Shown here: in pieces, positions 7,336-18,228 of the stretch
Layout of the letters: every line of letters starts with the position of its first letter
Position numbering within the stretch: position 1 is the stretch's first letter
NCBI GenBank assembly: GCA_031275395.1
Contig: JAISOU010000006.1
Span: 1 to 25,407 of the forward strand
DNA: 25,407 nucleotides
Direction: 5' to 3'
Source of the DNA: Helicobacteraceae bacterium
Lineage (GTDB): Bacteria > Campylobacterota > Campylobacteria > Campylobacterales > SZUA-545
Made by a program: the position numbers and the translations under genes
The notes under the pieces: generated by a model
Databases searched by the model: none
Seen by the model: only the letters and a program-made list of their open reading frames with translations
What the model was told of the DNA's origin: nothing

Positions 7336-9291
7336 ATGTTTGAACCATTTTGCGCGGGCGATTTATCCAAAAAGCCCGACGAGTTAAAAAAACTGCTTGC
7401 GGACAACGAGGCGACGATCGAGAGGTTACTTTTAAGCGAAAATAAAACCTTCCAATCGTTCGCGCGCCCGATTTCAGAGCTAGACGAAAAGTTAGCGCGG
7501 TTTGTTACGCCGATTTCAATCCTACAGCATGCGGAAAATAGCGAAGAAACGCAGACGGCGTATAGCGCGATCCTGCCGCTTCTTAGCGATTACGAAACGC
7601 GCCTAGCCCAAGATACGCGTCTTCTCGCGGCTTACCAAAAAATCCTAGCCGAAGATAGAACGATTGACAACGTTCAAAAAAAACTTCTCGAAGACGCGAT
7701 TTTGCAGTTCGAGTTGGAGGGCGCGCTTTTGGACGAAAAGAGCAAGACGCGAATCGCCGAGATTAACGCGAGGCTCGCCGATATAGATAACGCCTTTTCG
7801 CAAAATCTATTGGAAGCGACGAAAGCCTATGAAAAGGAGATCGACGAGAGCGATCTTGACGGCGTAGAACCAAGCGATCGCGCATCGTTCAAAGGCGAAA
7901 ACGGCAAATGGCGGCTAAACCTCCTGCCCCACAGTTACGCCGCTTTTATGAGAGGGGCGACTAACCGCGCCCTGCGTGAAGAGCTTTATCGCGCCTACGT
8001 TACGCGATCGCCGCAAAACGAGGCGATCTTAGAGGAGATATTGCGGTTAAAAGACGAAAAGGCGCGGCTTTTAGGTATGCGCCACTACGCGGATTATTCG
8101 CTGAAAACGAAAATGGCGCCAAGCGCGGAAGCGGCGATCGCCTTTGTGGAGGAGCTGATAGAAAAATCTATACCGCAGGCTTTGCGCGAATTGGAGGAGC
8201 TGAAAGCCTTCGCAAAGCAAAACGGCTTCAAGGGCGAATTGCAAAGTTACGATACCGCTTTTTGGAGCAAGAAGCTAGAAAAATCCAAGTTTGATTTTGA
8301 CGAAGAGCTTTACAAGCCATATTTTGAAGCGAACGGCGTCTTGAGCGGATTGTTCGAGTTTTTGACGCGGCTTTTTAACGTTTCTTTTGTTAAAACCCAA
8401 ACGCCGACGTGGAACGATAGCGTTTTGGTTTATGATTTAGAGGAGCGCGGCGAAACTTTCGGACGGCTCTATATCGATCTATACGAGCGCAAAAGCAAGC
8501 AAGGCGGCGCGTGGATGGACGCTTATCAGACGCGAATGCGCCGCGCCGATAATAGTTTGGAGCTTGCAAGCGCCTATATTTGCTGCAACTTTGCGCAACC
8601 TAGCGAACATACGCCTTCGCTCTTGCGTCATCAAGACGTGGTTACGCTTTTTCACGAGGCGGGACACGCGATCCACCACCTATTTAGCCGCGTAGACGAA
8701 CGCGATCTAAGCGGAATTGGCGGCGTGGAGTGGGATACCGTGGAGTTTCCGAGCCAATGGCTGGAAAACTTCGCGTATGAACCGAAGGTGTTGGCGCTTT
8801 TTGCGCGCAACTACCAAACGGGCGAAAAGGCAAGCGCCGCTATGATACAAAAGCTGATTGACGCAAAAAACTTTCAATCGGCTCTGTCTATGTTGCGGCA
8901 GTGCGAGTTCGCGCTTTTCGATCTAAAAGTTCATCAGGGCGCTTACGGCGCGGCGGAGGTTCAGGGGATATTAGACGAGATACGAAAGACGACCTCGTTA
9001 ATCAAAACGCCAAAATATAACAAGTTTCAAAACGGCTTTAGCCATATTTTTGGCGGCGGTTATTCGGCAGGTTATTACAGCTACAAGTGGGCGGAGGTTT
9101 TAAGCGCGGACGCTTATTTGGCGTTTGCGCAAAAGGGCGTTTTTGATCGCGTTTTAGCGGAACGTTTCGTTGGCTCTGTTTTGAGCGCGGGCGGTTCGAG
9201 AAAAGCGATGGATAATTTTACGGCGTTTATGGGGCGGGGACCGAATGCGGACGCGCTCCTAAACCTAAGCGGAATAAAGGGGGAAAGATGA
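7336..9291 (+). CDS. prlC: M3-family oligopeptidase (oligopeptidase A / PrlC-like)
   Basis: A 651-residue zinc metallopeptidase that degrades short peptides, including products of ATP-dependent proteases and cleaved signal peptides, in the cytoplasm. The zinc motif is HEAGH (440-444, in LFHEAGHAIHHL). The third ligand is Glu470 in GGVEWDTVEFPSQWLENF, which closely follows the OpdA pattern 'GVxWDAVELPSQFMENW'. The substrate-binding GGGYSAGYYSYKWAEVLSAD near the C-terminus is also family-typical. There is no signal peptide and the length is a little under E. coli OpdA (680). The stop overlaps the sixA start by four bases (ATGA), so the two are translated together. Subfamily (OpdA rather than PepF or Dcp) is inferred from these motifs. 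Confidence 0.9.
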   Translation: MFEPFCAGDLSKKPDELKKLLADNEATIERLLLSENKTFQSFARPISELDEKLARFVTPISILQHAENSEETQTAYSAILPLLSDYETRLAQDTRLLAAYQKILAEDRTIDNVQKKLLEDAILQFELEGALLDEKSKTRIAEINARLADIDNAFSQNLLEATKAYEKEIDESDLDGVEPSDRASFKGENGKWRLNLLPHSYAAFMRGATNRALREELYRAYVTRSPQNEAILEEILRLKDEKARLLGMRHYADYSLKTKMAPSAEAAIAFVEELIEKSIPQALRELEELKAFAKQNGFKGELQSYDTAFWSKKLEKSKFDFDEELYKPYFEANGVLSGLFEFLTRLFNVSFVKTQTPTWNDSVLVYDLEERGETFGRLYIDLYERKSKQGGAWMDAYQTRMRRADNSLELASAYICCNFAQPSEHTPSLLRHQDVVTLFHEAGHAIHHLFSRVDERDLSGIGGVEWDTVEFPSQWLENFAYEPKVLALFARNYQTGEKASAAMIQKLIDAKNFQSALSMLRQCEFALFDLKVHQGAYGAAEVQGILDEIRKTTSLIKTPKYNKFQNGFSHIFGGGYSAGYYSYKWAEVLSADAYLAFAQKGVFDRVLAERFVGSVLSAGGSRKAMDNFTAFMGRGPNADALLNLSGIKGER

Positions 9292-9779
9292 AAACATTGG
9301 TGTTAATGCGGCACGCGAAAGCGGCGAGGCCTCTAACGAAAACAAACGATCGGGAACGCGGACTAACGATGGACGGGCGCGTTCAGGCAGAAGAGATCGC
9401 CAGAGCTTTGGCAAACGAGAATTTCAAACCCGACGCGATCCTTGTAAGCGACGCGAAGAGAGCGCGGGAAACGGCGCTGATCGTCGCCGATATTTTAGGC
9501 GTTTTCGATCGCGTAAAAACGGCGGATAAGCTATACGACGGCGGGGCTAGAGAATATATCCGCGCTATAGACGCGATCGCTTTAAGAGTAGAATCGGCGT
9601 TGGTTATCGGGCATAATCCGTCGATTTCGGACGCGGGCGCTTTGATATGCGACGATTTTACGGAGCAGTTTGCGCCCGCCGACGCGCTCGGAATAGAGCT
9701 TGATAGGACGATCGGCGAAGGAACGGGCAAAAGACTATTCTTTCTGAACGCCGCGGCTTTTGGCGCTCTGGCGAGTTAA
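9288..9779 (+). CDS. sixA: Phosphohistidine phosphatase SixA
   Basis: A 163-residue histidine phosphatase. The catalytic RHA is at residues 8-10 (LVLMRHAKA), with R/E-rich RERGLTMDGRVQAEEIA behind it. The second catalytic His is in VIGHNPSISD, and KRARETA carries the conserved Arg. Family members remove phosphate from phosphohistidine on HPt domains or the nitrogen-PTS protein NPr. Length matches SixA, without the cap domains of larger phosphoglycerate mutase-like enzymes. It is translationally coupled to the upstream oligopeptidase gene. The 79-base gap to the convergent metX (9780-9858) holds no clear terminator or gene. Confidence 0.9.
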   Translation: MKTLVLMRHAKAARPLTKTNDRERGLTMDGRVQAEEIARALANENFKPDAILVSDAKRARETALIVADILGVFDRVKTADKLYDGGAREYIRAIDAIALRVESALVIGHNPSISDAGALICDDFTEQFAPADALGIELDRTIGEGTGKRLFFLNAAAFGALAS

Positions 9780-9858
9780 ATAAACCGATTAAAACTAGGC
9801 GTAAAATTCGCGTAGCTTTGGAAGCGGCGAAGCGCCAGATTGATATAAACGGCAAAAA

Positions 9859-10968
9859 TCAGCGCAAAATCTCGGCGATCGTATCGGCGAACTTATCGAT
9901 TTCAACCAAGAACGCGTCGTGTCCGTAATCGCTTTGAATATGGTAATATCGGCTTAGCTCGCCTTTGCCGATCTTTTTCATCGTCAGATCGATCTCCTTC
10001 ATTTCCTGCGGCAAAAAGAGCAGATCGCGATCGAACCCAAAAAGATGTAGCCGCGACTTTACCCGCGAGAGCGCGCTTTCTAACGAATCGTAGCCTCTGG
10101 ATAGATCGTAGATATTGATCGCCTTGACGATATACAAAAACGAAAGAGGGTCAAACCATTTTGGAAAGTTGCCGCCGTTGTAATCCAAATAGCGCTCAAC
10201 CTGAAAGCGCCCGAAAAGATCGAACAAACCTTCCGTCCCCACAAAGTCGCGCCCAAACTTGCGATTCATCGATTCGGGGCTAAGAAAGCTGATATGCCCC
10301 GCCATTCTGCCGATCGCCGCGCCTTTTAGCCCGCGCTCTTTTAGCGCCTCGACGTCGTATGCGCCGTTTTCAAACGCGGGATCGTTGATAACCGATTCCA
10401 TAGCGACCTTATTGAAGGCGATCGCCCAAGGGCTTGTCGCGTGCGTCGTCGCCATCGCGATTACCCGTTTTACCAGCGCGGGGTAATCGACGGCAAAATG
10501 TAGCGCGCGCATACCGCCCATACTGCCGCCGATCGCCGCGTAGATCGAGCTTATGCCTAGTCGATCGATAAGCAATCTTTCGGCTTTAACCATATCTTTA
10601 ACCGTGATAACGGGAAACTTAAAACGGTAAGGCTCCAAACGCGGATAAGCGGGGCTAGTTGGCCCCGTCGATCCGTAGCACGATCCAATCGCGTTGGCGC
10701 ATATCACAAAGAAACGATCTGTGTCGATCGGCTTGGCGCTTCCGATCAGAGCGTCCCACCAGCCCGCCTTTTTATCGTTTTCGTAGTAACCGGCCGCGTG
10801 ATGACTGGCACTCAAGGCGTGGCAGACTACGATCGCGTTATCCTTCGCTTCGTTAAGCGTTCCATAGGTTTCATAGACGAGGTCAAACGGCTCCAAAATC
10901 CGCCCGCTTTCTAAATAGAGCGCGTTTTTGAAACGCTCGGTCTTGATCTTTAGATTAAGATTTCCCAC
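9859..10968 (-). CDS. metX: Homoserine O-acetyltransferase MetX
   Basis: A 369-residue alpha/beta-hydrolase transferring an acyl group from acyl-CoA to homoserine, the first committed step of methionine synthesis. The nucleophile is Ser149 in AAIGGSMGGMRAL. The His of the triad is His350 in SDYGHDAFLVE. The oxyanion and substrate segment CHALSASHHAAG (49-60) and ANAIGSCYGSTGP (91-103) are typical of MetX. Some MetX-family enzymes prefer succinyl-CoA, so the acyl donor is not certain. It starts with GTG five bases after the guaB stop and has no obvious Shine-Dalgarno site, suggesting translational coupling. It is third in gatA-guaB-metX. Confidence 0.92.
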   Translation of the reverse strand: MGNLNLKIKTERFKNALYLESGRILEPFDLVYETYGTLNEAKDNAIVVCHALSASHHAAGYYENDKKAGWWDALIGSAKPIDTDRFFVICANAIGSCYGSTGPTSPAYPRLEPYRFKFPVITVKDMVKAERLLIDRLGISSIYAAIGGSMGGMRALHFAVDYPALVKRVIAMATTHATSPWAIAFNKVAMESVINDPAFENGAYDVEALKERGLKGAAIGRMAGHISFLSPESMNRKFGRDFVGTEGLFDLFGRFQVERYLDYNGGNFPKWFDPLSFLYIVKAINIYDLSRGYDSLESALSRVKSRLHLFGFDRDLLFLPQEMKEIDLTMKKIGKGELSRYYHIQSDYGHDAFLVEIDKFADTIAEILR

Positions 10969-10973
10969 TTGTT

Positions 10974-13789
<2,816 letters not shown>

Positions 13790-13891
13790 CTAGCGTCCTT
13801 CTATAGGTAAAAGTAGGCTTAATGATACCAAAGCGGCGATTATGGACGGCTTTTTGCTTAGACTAAAAAATATCGACGCTAAAGGAACTCT

Positions 13892-14350
13892 ATGCAAATC
13901 AACGAAACGACCGCCCAAAAAGAGATCGGCTACCCGCTAGAACGCGCAAGCAAAGAGGCGACGCAAAAAACGCAAAACTCCCAAGAAAATAAGACAAGCG
14001 CCGCAAAAAGCGAACCTTATTCGGCGGAGTTTTCGGCGTGGGCGGCGCGATTAAGCGCGGGCGAGTTTTACGCGCAAAATAAGCTATTTTTCTCGCAGCC
14101 GACCGAAGCGCAAAATACGATCGCCTCGATTACAGATAAACTAACCGCGGTCGTTTTTGACAACGCGCAGGACGACGAAAATCTGCTTAAATCCGCAAAA
14201 ATCGGCTTACTCGAAGGCTTTGAAAGGGCAAGAAAAAATTGGGGAGGAAACGCTTCCGAAGCCTCACAAAAAACGCTTGATAAGACGATCGAAACGATCG
14301 ACTTGCGTTTGCACTCTTTAGGATTCGCGCTTTTAAGAGCGATCGCGTAA
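13892..14350 (+). CDS. Small hypothetical protein, possibly DUF5610-like
   Basis: 152 residues with ATG after AAAGGAA. Residues 1-45 are a low-complexity Gln/Lys/Ser/Thr stretch. The rest looks helical and amphipathic: FSAWAARLSAGEF, LLKSAKIGLLEGFERARKNW, then GG and SQKTLDKTIETIDLRLHSLG. The pattern 'LxxGFxxAxxxxGG...TLDKT...D' recalls DUF5610, a domain found in small proteins of Campylobacterota and other proteobacteria, but this is recall, not a search. It has no signal peptide, membrane helix or cysteine, and stands alone between the divergent gatA and the convergent RDD gene. Function unknown. Confidence 0.65.
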   Translation: MQINETTAQKEIGYPLERASKEATQKTQNSQENKTSAAKSEPYSAEFSAWAARLSAGEFYAQNKLFFSQPTEAQNTIASITDKLTAVVFDNAQDDENLLKSAKIGLLEGFERARKNWGGNASEASQKTLDKTIETIDLRLHSLGFALLRAIA

Positions 14351-14360
14351 CTTGGCTTTC

Positions 14361-14401
14361 GCGATAGCGACTTATCGGCGATCCGAAAATGTCGCCATCG
14401 C
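14361..14401. terminator. Possible hairpin between convergent genes
   Basis: GCGATAGCGAC (14361-14371) can pair with GTCGCCATCGC (14391-14401), one mismatch, with a 19-base loop. It lies between the convergent stops at 14350 and 14414. There is no T-run on either side, so intrinsic termination is doubtful. Confidence 0.25.
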
Positions 14402-14413
14402 GCTTGTATTGCT

Positions 14414-14929
14414 TTACTTGTGCGTTATCACAAGCGTACCCGCAAGCATATCGTGCCAGCCGCGTTTTTTATCGTCAAACGCAACCCACAGAAAGCCTAA
14501 GCAAAGCGGAATAGCCGATATGATATAAGCCAAATATCTGCCTATCAACTGTCCGCCAGACGGTTCGCCAAGCGTTGTCGCATCGACGATTTTTGCTTTG
14601 AACGCCATTTTGCCGGGCGTGGCTTGTTTGCTTGCCCAAAAACCTAACGTATAAATGATCGAAACAATAAAGCCCGCAATGTTGCTAAACGCCTCAAAGT
14701 CTCTTTCCGTAAAGGAATCGAAAAAACCGATCGTCCTCAACAAGAAAGATAATACGAACATAATCGCGGTAAGCAAAACGCCATCGGCAATATACGCTAT
14801 AAGGCGCGCCCAAAAACCGACATATTCCGCTTGCGGTTGTTGCGGCGGGTATTGATTTGGCGGATAGCCATACGACGGCGGATAGGGCTGTGCGGGTATG
14901 GGTATCCGCTTTGTTGGTTTTGTTGCCAT
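14414..14929 (-). CDS. RDD-family membrane domain protein (likely the C-terminal part of a module-RDD protein)
   Basis: 171 residues. A Pro/Tyr/Gln-rich start (PYPPSYGYPPNQYPPQQPQ) leads into an RDD domain: VGFWARLIAYIADG (Arg and Asp of helix 1), a second helix about 95-112, KMAFKAKIVDA, a third helix, and the closing DDKKRGWHDMLAGT. RDD proteins are small inner-membrane proteins, some linked to ion transport or cell-surface functions. The ATG at 14929 has no Shine-Dalgarno site and lies inside the upstream reading frame, overlapping it by 133 bases. The upstream protein's proline-rich linker (PPPQSWQQNQQSGYPYP) continues naturally into this frame if one CA of CACAG (14888-14892) is removed, giving GYPYPQPYPPSYGYPP. 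I infer that both frames once encoded one protein: 100-residue module, linker, RDD. As read, RDD may be made separately or not at all. Confidence 0.75.
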   Translation of the reverse strand: MATKPTKRIPIPAQPYPPSYGYPPNQYPPQQPQAEYVGFWARLIAYIADGVLLTAIMFVLSFLLRTIGFFDSFTERDFEAFSNIAGFIVSIIYTLGFWASKQATPGKMAFKAKIVDATTLGEPSGGQLIGRYLAYIISAIPLCLGFLWVAFDDKKRGWHDMLAGTLVITHK

Positions 14930-16215
14930 GATTGCGGTGGCGGGTTAAAGTTTGGCGCGGATTGTTGTTGCGCGCTTTGGCTTTGCGAATTGGCGTTTGA
15001 TTGCGCCGTTGTCGATCTGCTTGTATCGCCGCGCAAAATCAAAGCCAACAGATCGACGGCTTCGGCGGCGGCGATTTCGTCTATAAAATGATCGTCTTTT
15101 AGAAGGCGAATCTGTTGTTTTTTGCAGATCGCCAGATTGCTTGCGCTTGCTATCGCTTGTCCCGCTCCAGATTCAACCGCGATCATCAGCAAATGCCGCT
15201 CTTTTTTGAACTCGTTATTAGCGTAATCCGCTAAAAACGCTTTGCATTTTTTTACGTCGACTAAGGTATCTTTGCCTTGCTCTCTAACCAATCGTTCTAC
15301 GATTGTTATAAACCTTGCGTCCATTGCGTTATCTCCTTCTTTCTTGTTGGCTAAACTTTTTCGGGTATTAACGACGATTGTTATTTTCCCGATATTGATT
15401 TTTCTGCCGTTTGGCAACGCGATCTTTTGATTATTTAGCTTGTTATCAAGCATAACTTTACCGTTTTCAACCGTAACGATTGCGGTTACGGGCGGAAATT
15501 TGCTTCGCGGCAGATGAACGTCCGCTTCCGCCGCGCCGCCCAACACGACGGGCTTTTGCCCAAGCGAAACGGACGACGTTTCATTTTTGCCCCAGATGAT
15601 CGTTAGCCACGCTTCGCGCAATATCTCTTCGGCGGCGGATATGGTTAGCCCGATCGTCGCGCCTAAAATCGTTATGCCTACCACAAGCGCAAACGCTTCG
15701 GGTATGCCTACAACATTAAGCGCCACAAACGCCCCGCCGCCAATTGTACCGCCCAAAAAGCCCGCCAATATCGCGCGTTTAGTCGGATAATTTGGCGTAT
15801 AAAACGAAACGCCCAAGCCAACCCCTAGCCCCGCTAAACCCCAGCAAAGCGCCTGAACAAAGAGTAAAACCACGCTCGCCCCTTGCGCTATAAGCGAGTC
15901 GGAAGCAAAGCCGAATATAAATTGCGCTATAGCGCCAGCGATCGCGCCGCTTATCAAGCCGATTGCGGCAGCTTTGCCGATCGCCGTAGCGCTTGGCGCT
16001 CGTTTTAGCGAAAGGTTTTGCGCGAGCGCCAGACCAATCGATATGCCTAGCGCGATTATCCCCACCCATATAGCCACATGCGCCATTAACACGGTGAAAT
16101 GCGCGGGTTCGTTGGCGTTCAAAGACAACGCCTCCGTAATAATCTCGGCAATAGCCGCTCCAATTCCGCCGCCAACGGCGTAAAACGCCGTTTTCCTTGT
16201 GATACGATCAAACAT
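14797..16215 (-). CDS. Multi-helix membrane protein with FHA-like domain, reading through into a 100-residue module
   Basis: A 472-codon frame with three parts. Residues 1-200 form about six Gly/Ala-rich membrane helices. Residues about 205-284 look like a degenerate FHA fold (VSLGQKPVVLGGAAEADVHL, then IALPNGRKINIGKITIVV). Residues 298-397 are the 100-residue module shared with five neighbours, followed by a Q/S/P-rich linker; the last 30 or so residues (RRRMAIRQINTRRNNRKRN) are an out-of-frame reading of the RDD gene. Met298 (ATG at 15324) has a strong AAGGAGA seven bases upstream and aligns with the first residue of all the other module proteins. The fusion is therefore doubtful. Deleting one A from AAAAA (15357-15361) would end the first protein at TAG 15351-15353, leaving a normal 26-base gap. 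The probable original layout is a TM-FHA gene (15351-16215) and a module-RDD gene (14414-15324). SD for the ATG at 16215 is AAGGAG. Confidence 0.7.
   Translation of the reverse strand: MFDRITRKTAFYAVGGGIGAAIAEIITEALSLNANEPAHFTVLMAHVAIWVGIIALGISIGLALAQNLSLKRAPSATAIGKAAAIGLISGAIAGAIAQFIFGFASDSLIAQGASVVLLFVQALCWGLAGLGVGLGVSFYTPNYPTKRAILAGFLGGTIGGGAFVALNVVGIPEAFALVVGITILGATIGLTISAAEEILREAWLTIIWGKNETSSVSLGQKPVVLGGAAEADVHLPRSKFPPVTAIVTVENGKVMLDNKLNNQKIALPNGRKINIGKITIVVNTRKSLANKKEGDNAMDARFITIVERLVREQGKDTLVDVKKCKAFLADYANNEFKKERHLLMIAVESGAGQAIASASNLAICKKQQIRLLKDDHFIDEIAAAEAVDLLALILRGDTSRSTTAQSNANSQSQSAQQQSAPNFNPPPQSWQQNQQSGYPYPHSPIRRRMAIRQINTRRNNRKRNMSVFGRAL
15322..15338 (-). promoter_or_regulatory. 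Internal ribosome binding site and start for the module-RDD protein
   Basis: AAGGAGA (15338-15332) lies seven bases before ATG (15324-15322) inside the 472-codon frame. The translation from this ATG begins MDARFITIVERLV, homologous from residue 1 to the starts of the neighbouring module proteins (MDAKLITIVERLV, MEAKFVAIVERLV). Confidence 0.65.
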
Positions 16216-16266
16216 TGTTTTCTCCTTTTGTAAAATTTGTTTTGCCGATCGTTAAAAACTTCGCCC

Positions 16267-17121
16267 TCATTTTTTTATAGAGCCAAACGCGCTTAAAGCC
16301 AGCCAAAAGCCTATAACCGCCCCCACTATCGCTCCTGTACCTCCGCCTATAATTCCTCCTATAACCGCTCCAACAATCGCGCAAACTATTGGGAAACCAA
16401 TAAACGCGCTTATTAACAATCCGACTATATTCATATTTTTTAAGGCTACTATAAGCGGTAAAGCGGCTATGGCTACGACGGCTCCTATTAGCGCTCCCGT
16501 TCCTCCGCCGACAGCGTTGCCAATAACGCCTCCAACGCCGCCAATTATCAGTAAGCCAATCAACCCTGCAACTATCTCTCCAAGTATTTTCATTTTGTCT
16601 TTGATGCTTCGCGGCGGTTGCGACGGCAAATTGGATTGCTGTTTGGGCGTAGATTGCGGCGGTTGTGGCGGCGGGGTATAAGAGGGCGCAGGCTTGGATT
16701 GCGGACTTTTGCTTTGCGACGACGGACGCGGCGATTGCGAATGGTTAGAACTTGGCGCGTATTGTTGCGCGTTTGATTGCGACGAATTAGCGTTTGGCGT
16801 TAAAGCGATCGATTTGCTTGTATCGCCGCGCAACGCCAACGCTAATAGATCGACAGCTTTGGCGGCGGCGATTTCGTCTATAAAATGATCTTCTTTTAGG
16901 AGGCGAATTTGCTGCTTTTTGCAAATATCCAATTCATTGGTAGTTGCGATCGCCTTACCCGCTCCAACCTCGATCGCAATAAGCAATAAATGCCGTTCTT
17001 TTTTGAACTCGTTATTAGCGTAATCCGCCAAATGCGCTTTGCATTTTTTCGCGTCAATTAAGGTATCTTTGCCTTGCTCCTTAACCAGCCGCTCTACAAT
17101 CGCTACAAACTTCGCTTCCAT
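16267..17121 (-). CDS. Module protein with glycine-rich membrane domain
   Basis: 284 residues. Residues 1-100 are the shared module, ending LALRGD. Residues 101-170 are a Ser/Gln/Pro linker (for example PAPSYTPPPQPPQ). Residues about 180-280 are a hydrophobic domain with Gly-zipper-like units, GGVGGVIGNAVGGGTGALIG and IGGIIGGGTGAIVGAVIG, which repeat each other and likely form packed helical hairpins. The C-terminus is a basic SIKK. The module would be cytoplasmic with the tail in the membrane. It starts four bases after the previous stop; AAGGGA is the likely Shine-Dalgarno site. No known family was recognised for the membrane part; glycine-zipper proteins are the nearest comparison. Confidence 0.75.
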   Translation of the reverse strand: MEAKFVAIVERLVKEQGKDTLIDAKKCKAHLADYANNEFKKERHLLLIAIEVGAGKAIATTNELDICKKQQIRLLKEDHFIDEIAAAKAVDLLALALRGDTSKSIALTPNANSSQSNAQQYAPSSNHSQSPRPSSQSKSPQSKPAPSYTPPPQPPQSTPKQQSNLPSQPPRSIKDKMKILGEIVAGLIGLLIIGGVGGVIGNAVGGGTGALIGAVVAIAALPLIVALKNMNIVGLLISAFIGFPIVCAIVGAVIGGIIGGGTGAIVGAVIGFWLALSAFGSIKK

Positions 17122-17125
17122 TGGA

Positions 17126-18214
17126 CTAGTCCCTTAATAATTTAGATTGTTTTAATCGTTCTAGCGCCTCGCATTCATTGAACGCGCAAGCCTTTCTAGC
17201 GTCTTTAGTTGCTTGTTTGAAATCCTTTAACGATAGGTAAGTGTACGCGCGTCCTTTGTAGGCAAAAGCGTTATTTGGATCGATTTTAATCGCTTGCGTG
17301 TAATCGGCGATCGCTTTGGAATAATCGTTTAATTTACTATAAGCAAATGCGCGACCGTTATAAGCAAAAGCGTTATTTGGATCGATCTTAATAGCTTGAT
17401 CGTAATCGGCGATCGCTTTGGAATAATCGTTTAATTTACTATAGGCAAATGCGCGACCGTTATAAGCAAAAGCGTTATTTGGATCGATCTGAATAGCTTG
17501 GCTATATAATCTTGCGGCTTCTTGATAATTTTTGCGATCATATTCGGCTTTTGCTTGTTTTATTATGTCCGCGACTTTTTCAATTTCACCGCTTTTACTC
17601 GTCGTTGAAGGCGCGTAATTTGAGCTAGAAGGAGCAGCGTTATTTTGTTCTGAATTTTGAGCGATTACGACTTGGAAATTACCGTTTGAGAAAATCAAGT
17701 AAATAGCGGCGATCGCTATTATAAATAATAGTAATCCGCCATATTTTTTAAGAGACGGACTTTGTCGTGCCGTCGAGTTGCGCGATGAGCGCGGCGGTTG
17801 AGATGACGCGCCATATCGATGCTGGGGCGGCGGGTTAAAACTTGGCGCGAATTGTTGTTGCGCGTTTGATTGCGACGAATTAGCGTTTGGCGTTGAAGCG
17901 ATCGATTGACTTTTATCGCCGCGTAAAGCGAAAGCCAACAGATCGACGGCTTCGGCGGCGGCGATTTCGTCTATAAAATAATCGTCTTTCAAAAGGCGAA
18001 TTTGCTGTTTTTTGCAAATATCCAATTCATCGGTAGTTGCGATCGCTTGTCCCGCTCCAACTTCGATTGCAACAAGCAATAAATGCCGCTCTTTTTTGAA
18101 TTCGTTTTGCGCGTAATCCGCCAAATGCGCTTTGCATTTTTTCGCGTCGATTAACGTATCTTTGCCTTGCTCTCTAACCAATCGTTCTACGATTGTTATC
18201 AACTTTGCGTCCAT
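17126..18214 (-). CDS. Module protein with one membrane helix and TPR repeats
   Basis: 362 residues. The shared module is at 1-100, a Q/S/N/P-rich linker at about 101-150, one membrane helix at about 155-180 (YGGLLLFIIAIAAIYLIFS), then a Ser/Asn-rich stretch and about four TPR units from 215 on. The TPRs have the canonical A-Y-xx-R-xxAY-xxL-x-DY-xxAI-xDY-xxAI-xIDPN pattern, two of them almost identical at DNA level. It ends ATKDARKAC...LLRD, a tail shared with the other two TPR proteins of the operon. The module is predicted on one side of the membrane and the TPR solenoid, a protein-binding platform, on the other. SD is AAAGGAG; the gap from the preceding gene is 14 bases. Confidence 0.82.
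   Translation of the reverse strand: MDAKLITIVERLVREQGKDTLIDAKKCKAHLADYAQNEFKKERHLLLVAIEVGAGQAIATTDELDICKKQQIRLLKDDYFIDEIAAAEAVDLLAFALRGDKSQSIASTPNANSSQSNAQQQFAPSFNPPPQHRYGASSQPPRSSRNSTARQSPSLKKYGGLLLFIIAIAAIYLIFSNGNFQVVIAQNSEQNNAAPSSSNYAPSTTSKSGEIEKVADIIKQAKAEYDRKNYQEAARLYSQAIQIDPNNAFAYNGRAFAYSKLNDYSKAIADYDQAIKIDPNNAFAYNGRAFAYSKLNDYSKAIADYTQAIKIDPNNAFAYKGRAYTYLSLKDFKQATKDARKACAFNECEALERLKQSKLLRD
17263..17560 (-). repeat. 102-bp tandem TPR repeats in DNA
   Basis: Units begin at 17263, 17365 and 17467 (each with CAAAAGCGTTATTTGGATCG), a period of 102 bases or 34 codons. The first two are nearly identical and the third decays toward 17560. The recent duplication suggests the TPR number can change by recombination. 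Confidence 0.85.
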
Positions 18215-18228
18215 TTTTTCTCCTTTGC

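Noticed and set aside
17263-17560. Regularly spaced repeats resembling a CRISPR array
   Set aside because: The 102-base period lies in an open frame and encodes TPR units; there are no short palindromic repeats with unique spacers.
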